DNA of 52,800 bases from the NCBI GenBank assembly GCA_017436645.1, contig JAFSCR010000013.1, positions 1 through 52,800 on the forward strand, given 5' to 3'. Shown here one piece after another: positions 49,547 to 52,800 of this stretch. Position 1 is the stretch's first letter. Each line of letters starts with the position of its first letter. This DNA comes from Clostridia bacterium. GTDB lineage: Bacteria; Bacillota; Clostridia; UMGS1883; UMGS1540. A program made the position numbers and the translations under genes. Under the pieces are notes generated by a model that was not told the origin of the DNA, did not search any database, and saw nothing but the letters and a program-made list of their open reading frames with translations.

Positions 49547-50593
49547 TTACAGTTTGACAAAAGCGGAACGGAAACCGAGGTCGCCGCCCGCGTAGGAACG
49601 AGGGCTGCTGCCGATGCAGTAGAACACGCCCGCGCCGCCGTTGTCGACGTAGTTGCCACCGCGGTAGAACAGGCATTCGCCTGATGTTGATACATAGTAG
49701 TAATCATCTCTGTATGTATCAGCAGCATCATTCGGGAATAATGCAAGAGCTTTTACAAGTGGGGGAATTGTTACGCCACTTGCAGCAGTTGCCTCCTTGA
49801 ATGTGCCGGAAGTGGTAATTCCTGCAGAGCCATATTTGATAGTGCCACTTGTTCCGGGAGCAACATATGCACCCGACTGATTGATTGCTTTCCAAAGCGT
49901 ACTTTCTGCACTCTCGTCAACGCCCATGGCCGAGTTGTTGTCCTGAATAACTTGGAGCTCTCCGTTCTTAACTCTTACGCCGCCAACCCATTCGTACACA
50001 TTTCCGTTAAGGTCAGCAATGCCGGAGAAATCGTTGTTATGGAACCACGACTTAGGACCGGAGCCTGTTGCCGTGTAAGGAATATCATCCCATCCGTCGT
50101 CCGGGTTATCAGGGTTATAATATACTCTTTCGGGCATTGGTGCACCCTTTTCGGATGTGTTGTAATAATCTCCGTAAGAATAATTGTTGTTACCATACGG
50201 CATACAGTCATTCTTTTTACACCAAAGAGCGATTGCCGCCCACTCGGCATTTGTCATAAGATGCCATCCTTCGCCTTTTGCCTCACAAGCGGCTTTCGCC
50301 TGGTCAAAATTGATTGTGTGCTTTGGTCTTTGGTATGGGAGCGAGTACGCTCTGCCATCCTCGACAATATTCTGATACTTGGAAATATAAATGTATGGTA
50401 CTTCCTGACCATTGACCATAAAAGCGGGATGAACACCCGAGCCTGACAAGCCTACATCTGCATAGGTAAATTTCGGAATCTTTACCATTACGGATGGTCT
50501 ACCAAGGTCATCCACGATAATCTCATTGTTCGGTGGTAACACAAGATTGCTCAAACTGTTACCGTCTGCCTGTGTCATTAACTTAATATCCAT
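49547..50593 (-). CDS. DGR target protein with FGE/C-type-lectin domain (probable tail adhesin)
   Basis: A 348-residue protein without a signal peptide. The N-terminal ~100 residues are beta-rich and probably attach to the tail. From about residue 105 it has the formylglycine-generating-enzyme-like C-type-lectin fold: GWHLMTNAEWAA (110-120) and ADLNGNVYEWVGG (193-205). The last segment, residues 307-344, is the variable repeat with LFYRGG and LGFRSAF at its constant ends. Diversified surface residues would alter receptor binding. It starts by a 1-nt overlap (TAATG) with the preceding gene, downstream of a tail-fibre gene. Confidence 0.92.
   Translation of the reverse strand: MDIKLMTQADGNSLSNLVLPPNNEIIVDDLGRPSVMVKIPKFTYADVGLSGSGVHPAFMVNGQEVPYIYISKYQNIVEDGRAYSLPYQRPKHTINFDQAKAACEAKGEGWHLMTNAEWAAIALWCKKNDCMPYGNNNYSYGDYYNTSEKGAPMPERVYYNPDNPDDGWDDIPYTATGSGPKSWFHNNDFSGIADLNGNVYEWVGGVRVKNGELQVIQDNNSAMGVDESAESTLWKAINQSGAYVAPGTSGTIKYGSAGITTSGTFKEATAASGVTIPPLVKALALFPNDAADTYRDDYYYVSTSGECLFYRGGNYVDNGGAGVFYCIGSSPRSYAGGDLGFRSAFVKL
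49562..49674 (-). repeat. DGR variable repeat (VR)
   Basis: 113 bp at the 3' end of the target gene, aligned without gaps to the template repeat. There are 14 substitutions, all at template adenines (11 A-to-G, 3 A-to-T on the coding strand), and none at the other 86 positions. Eleven codons change, including Asn to Val, Gly, Ile, Ser, Tyr or Asp, and Tyr to Cys. The last 20 bases are identical in both copies and act as the initiation-of-homing region. Confidence 0.96.
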
Positions 50594-50973
50594 TATTCAC
50601 ACGCCTCCAATCTGTTGATTTCATTTCTTATTTCCTGTCTCTCTGCGTGGAGAGCCTCAACATCATAAGGCATCTCGCCGCCGATTAAGGAAATTTCCTG
50701 ACATTTGATTACCTTGTAATCTGTGCTTGCGAGTAACTTTTTAAGCTCTGCGATTGCCTCATAGTTCGGATATGCTTTCCAAACAAGAACAATCTTTCCA
50801 CTCTGTTCCTCGTAAGTACGAGTGTAATTGTGAGGGATTTCTCCCTCAGGAGTGCTCGGCTTTTCTGTCTCCTCATAAGGAAGAAAGCCCGCGTTCAAAG
50901 CATCCTCGTCCGACTCGAATACTCCAAACTGCACTCTGCCGTGTTCGTCAAGTTTTGCGTAACGCTGTTTCAT
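50593..50973 (-). CDS. Small phage protein upstream of the DGR target
   Basis: A 126-residue protein. The N-terminal part (KQRYAKLDEHGRVQFGVF) resembles tail-associated or fibre-assembly proteins; the C-terminal third is a charged helix (EALHAERQEIRNEINRLEA). It sits between the large tail fibre gene and the DGR target, overlapping the latter by 1 nt. It may be a chaperone or linker for the adhesin, as in other phages; this is inferred from position. Confidence 0.65.
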   Translation of the reverse strand: MKQRYAKLDEHGRVQFGVFESDEDALNAGFLPYEETEKPSTPEGEIPHNYTRTYEEQSGKIVLVWKAYPNYEAIAELKKLLASTDYKVIKCQEISLIGGEMPYDVEALHAERQEIRNEINRLEACE

Positions 50974-50991
50974 TGTCTGTTACCTCCTAAA

Positions 50992-52590
50992 TTAAATTAT
51001 TTGTTTTAAGATAGTTTCTCCGTTTGATACAGACAAACTATATCTTACACCTGTAATTTCATCCGTGATGGCTTTGCCGATATATTTAAGTCGGGGAACA
51101 CCATCTGCAGGGATGTGCAGCAGATAATCTCCGCTACCATCTTCACGAAGAATTGCATCTCCGTCATCTGTAACATCCACAAAGCAAGTCGGATATAATA
51201 CCTTTCCATCAACTCTCACTACCGCAACAGGTAACTGTGCATCAGGAACAATACCGTCGACAAGGTCTGCCTTTTTGCTGAGCTCCTCGTTTACGAATTC
51301 CAAAGAGGCTTTATCTCTCTGCAAAGTACCGATATCATTTTCAGCATCCGTCATTTGTCCTTTTAAGGTTTCAATATCCTGTGCGTTCTTTTTACCTTTG
51401 TTTCCGGCGTAAGCAGTAGATGCAGTTTCGCCAAGTCCAAGACTCTTTGAGATTTCCACATACTGACTTCCGCTCCACCGATAAGTAAGATTTGTTGATG
51501 TATCTACATAAATCTTTCCGCTTTCTCCTATCTCCGGGAATGTTGCCAAAGTGCCCTCGATTGTATCGTCAACATATGAGGGCAACTGTGCGGATGGAAC
51601 AAGCCCGCTTTCGTTGAGCTCTGCCACACCGCCCGCAACGCCTTTCTGTGAAAGAGGTATTTTGGTATCATCCTCAATCGTGATGTCGGCTGTTCCGTCA
51701 AAGTTTACTCCGTTTATTTTTCGCGGAGTTTTAAGCTTTGTTGCAGAACGAACATCTTTGTTTGCATCTGCGGTATTATCCACATTGCCTAAACCGACCT
51801 GTGTCTTTGTAACCTCGTGAGGATTTAACTTGTTCCCGGTATGAGCATCAAACTCCGTCTTTGTAGCTTGTTTATCATTGGTAACATTGCCAAGTCCTAT
51901 TTGTGCTCTTGTTACAGAGTGAGGATTGCTCAAATTTTCTTTGTGGTTTTTCAAACTGTTAAACAGTTCATTTACTGCATCAACAATATTTGTCTTTGCA
52001 GTTGTTAAAAGATTTGCGATAGTTCCTATCCAGGAGCCGAGGAGCTTTCCTTGTCTTGCAGAAAGAACAACCGTATCGCTATCTGTGTCAAGGTCATCCG
52101 CTATCTGCGGCTTTACCCTGACCGCTTTTACTGTTCCATCTTCAAGGGCAGTGATAAGATAATCTCCCGAGCCATCTGCGTGTATTATAATTTCTCCGTT
52201 TTCGTCCACATCTACAAAGCGTGTACCATAAAGCGGAGCACCATCCGCAAAAAGCGTGTGGCTTTTGTTAAAATACGGCAATGAGCCTTCCGGGATAATT
52301 CCGTTTTCGTCAACCTCTGCAAATCTTCCGATATAGCAAGGCTCAATAACATCCTCTCCGTTAAGCAGAATGTGCAAATACCCTGTGTTTGAATTGTACT
52401 GAAATTCGTCAAAGTGGCTTTCGTCCACTCCAAACCTTTTAAGTATATCTATGAGGGTGCTGATTGTTATTCTGCGTACAGATAGTTTTTCTTCTCCTTC
52501 TGCAATTTCTTCAAGTTGAGAGATAAGGACTGTACCTCCATCTTTCATTGCATTGACTATATCTTTTTCTGCAAGTCTTATAAGAGCCAT
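50992..52590 (-). CDS. Phage tail fibre protein
   Basis: A 532-residue fibre protein. Two tandem copies of the phage-fibre repeat are clear (NPHSVTRAQIGLGNVTN and NPHEVTKTQVGLGNVDN), followed by INGVNFDGTADITI and VPSAQLPSY, typical of fibre and collar segments. Near the start and near the end are two related blocks (FVDVDENGE...DGSGDYLI and FVDVTDDGD...DGSGDYLL), an internal duplication. A predicted coiled coil lies at about residues 405-450. A GGAGGTG site precedes the ATG. It probably carries the adhesin encoded downstream. Confidence 0.88.
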   Translation of the reverse strand: MALIRLAEKDIVNAMKDGGTVLISQLEEIAEGEEKLSVRRITISTLIDILKRFGVDESHFDEFQYNSNTGYLHILLNGEDVIEPCYIGRFAEVDENGIIPEGSLPYFNKSHTLFADGAPLYGTRFVDVDENGEIIIHADGSGDYLITALEDGTVKAVRVKPQIADDLDTDSDTVVLSARQGKLLGSWIGTIANLLTTAKTNIVDAVNELFNSLKNHKENLSNPHSVTRAQIGLGNVTNDKQATKTEFDAHTGNKLNPHEVTKTQVGLGNVDNTADANKDVRSATKLKTPRKINGVNFDGTADITIEDDTKIPLSQKGVAGGVAELNESGLVPSAQLPSYVDDTIEGTLATFPEIGESGKIYVDTSTNLTYRWSGSQYVEISKSLGLGETASTAYAGNKGKKNAQDIETLKGQMTDAENDIGTLQRDKASLEFVNEELSKKADLVDGIVPDAQLPVAVVRVDGKVLYPTCFVDVTDDGDAILREDGSGDYLLHIPADGVPRLKYIGKAITDEITGVRYSLSVSNGETILKQII

Positions 52591-52608
52591 AGTTTCACCT
52601 CCTCGCTA

Positions 52609-52800
52609 TTACGCCCAAATGTAATGGTATTTGTAGCCATTGTAATTTGTTTTTGGGTGTGAGCTTGATGAACAGTAACACACATAAAATCCATTATCAA
52701 CAATGGCTATTTTTACATAGTGATAATAACTGCTCGGATTGTCCGCAAAATTAACATAGAGATATGATGTGCTCGTTACTGCGTTCATTCCGTCAACAGC
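52609..52800 (-). CDS. Phage tail protein, C-terminal end (cut by window edge)
   Basis: The last 63 codons of a leftward gene ending at a TAA (52609-52611), 18 nt before the tail fibre start. The visible part is rich in Tyr, Asn and Ser (NPSSYYHYVKIAIVDNGFYV, then NYNGYKYHYIWA), a composition common in tail or baseplate surface proteins. The rest lies beyond the window, so no family can be named. Confidence 0.65.
   Translation of the reverse strand, partial: AVDGMNAVTSTSYLYVNFADNPSSYYHYVKIAIVDNGFYVCYCSSSSHPKTNYNGYKYHYIWA

Larger units (their letters stand above)
42965..52800. mobile_element. Prophage, one end (continues beyond the window)
   Basis: From the 3' end of tRNA-Ser to the window edge the gene content changes to phage type: two small HTH regulators with a divergent promoter switch, a run of 44-166-residue rightward genes, then leftward tail-fibre genes, a diversity-generating retroelement, membrane proteins, a holin and an amidase. 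The DNA around 43000-45500 is visibly more AT-rich than the chromosome before it. No integrase, terminase or capsid gene is inside the window, so these and the other attachment site must lie beyond 52800. I could not verify an att core. Confidence 0.85.

Noticed and set aside
49465-49746. 93-codon frame overlapping the end of the DGR target gene
   Set aside because: The same off-frame effect over the variable repeat, inside the confirmed target gene; no start site supports it.
1-52800. CRISPR arrays and insertion sequences
   Set aside because: No regularly spaced repeats and no transposase motifs were seen. The repeats found are the DGR pair, the terminator duplication and paralogous genes.

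Overview
The window is a chromosomal segment of a low-to-mid GC, anaerobic Firmicute of the class Clostridia, probably an uncultured gut-type lineage. The evidence is gene content: RNase J, YsxC, a Maf-MreC-MreD-PBP2-MinD block, GTP-type PEP carboxykinase, AraM-type glycerol-1-phosphate dehydrogenase, an [FeFe]-hydrogenase maturation operon, strong AGGAGG ribosome-binding sites, frequent TTG/GTG starts and sigma-A promoters with 17-bp spacers. All assignments come from reading the sequence; no database search was run.

Layout. 1-1703: start of a 7TM sensor-kinase-like gene (minus strand) and a transglutaminase-like lipoprotein. 1750-8289 (minus): maf-mreC-mreD-PBP2-minD-mgsA, then a HAD phosphatase and ysxC, which together form a cell-shape and division block. 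8520-12898 (plus): tRNA-Gly, a folate-type ECF S component, hflX, a YigZ-family gene, a YpsA/SLOG gene and rsmA. 12998-15131: pckG, followed by a duplicated ~100-bp terminator unit that flanks a possible three-way-junction RNA. 15132-17982 (minus): an Asp-box (sialidase-fold) protein, a RhmA-type aldolase and an AraC regulator. 18193-22201 (minus): TM1266-like regulator-hydE-hydG-hydF, preceded by a promoter and a leader that can form mutually exclusive terminator and antiterminator structures. 22208-25857 (minus): rnj-mtlD-TPR gene. 26077-29081: mnmA and three zinc-ribbon proteins. 29215-36115 (minus): duplicated GH78 rhamnosidase-like and SGNH esterase-like genes. 36319-42855: an ABC exporter, a GT2 transferase, a hypoxanthine/uracil-DNA glycosylase, azlCD with glycerol-1-phosphate dehydrogenase, and tadA.

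From the 3' end of tRNA-Ser(CGA) at 42964 to the window edge lies one end of a prophage. Its left part holds a lysogeny-type switch (divergent consensus promoters sharing a 17-bp operator-like inverted repeat, and two small HTH proteins) and a rightward run of small genes. Its right part is leftward: tail-fibre genes, a complete diversity-generating retroelement (DGR), and a lysis cassette of holin and amidase.

The DGR is the standout system. The target gene (49547-50593) ends in a C-type-lectin/FGE-like domain whose last ~40 codons are the variable repeat (49562-49674). It is followed by an Avd gene, a 113-bp template repeat (48869-48981) and a DGR-type reverse transcriptase (47590-48696). 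Template and variable repeats differ at 14 positions. All 14 are adenines in the coding-strand template (11 A-to-G, 3 A-to-T) and all change an amino acid. This is the signature of adenine-specific mutagenic retrohoming, presumably diversifying a phage tail adhesin.
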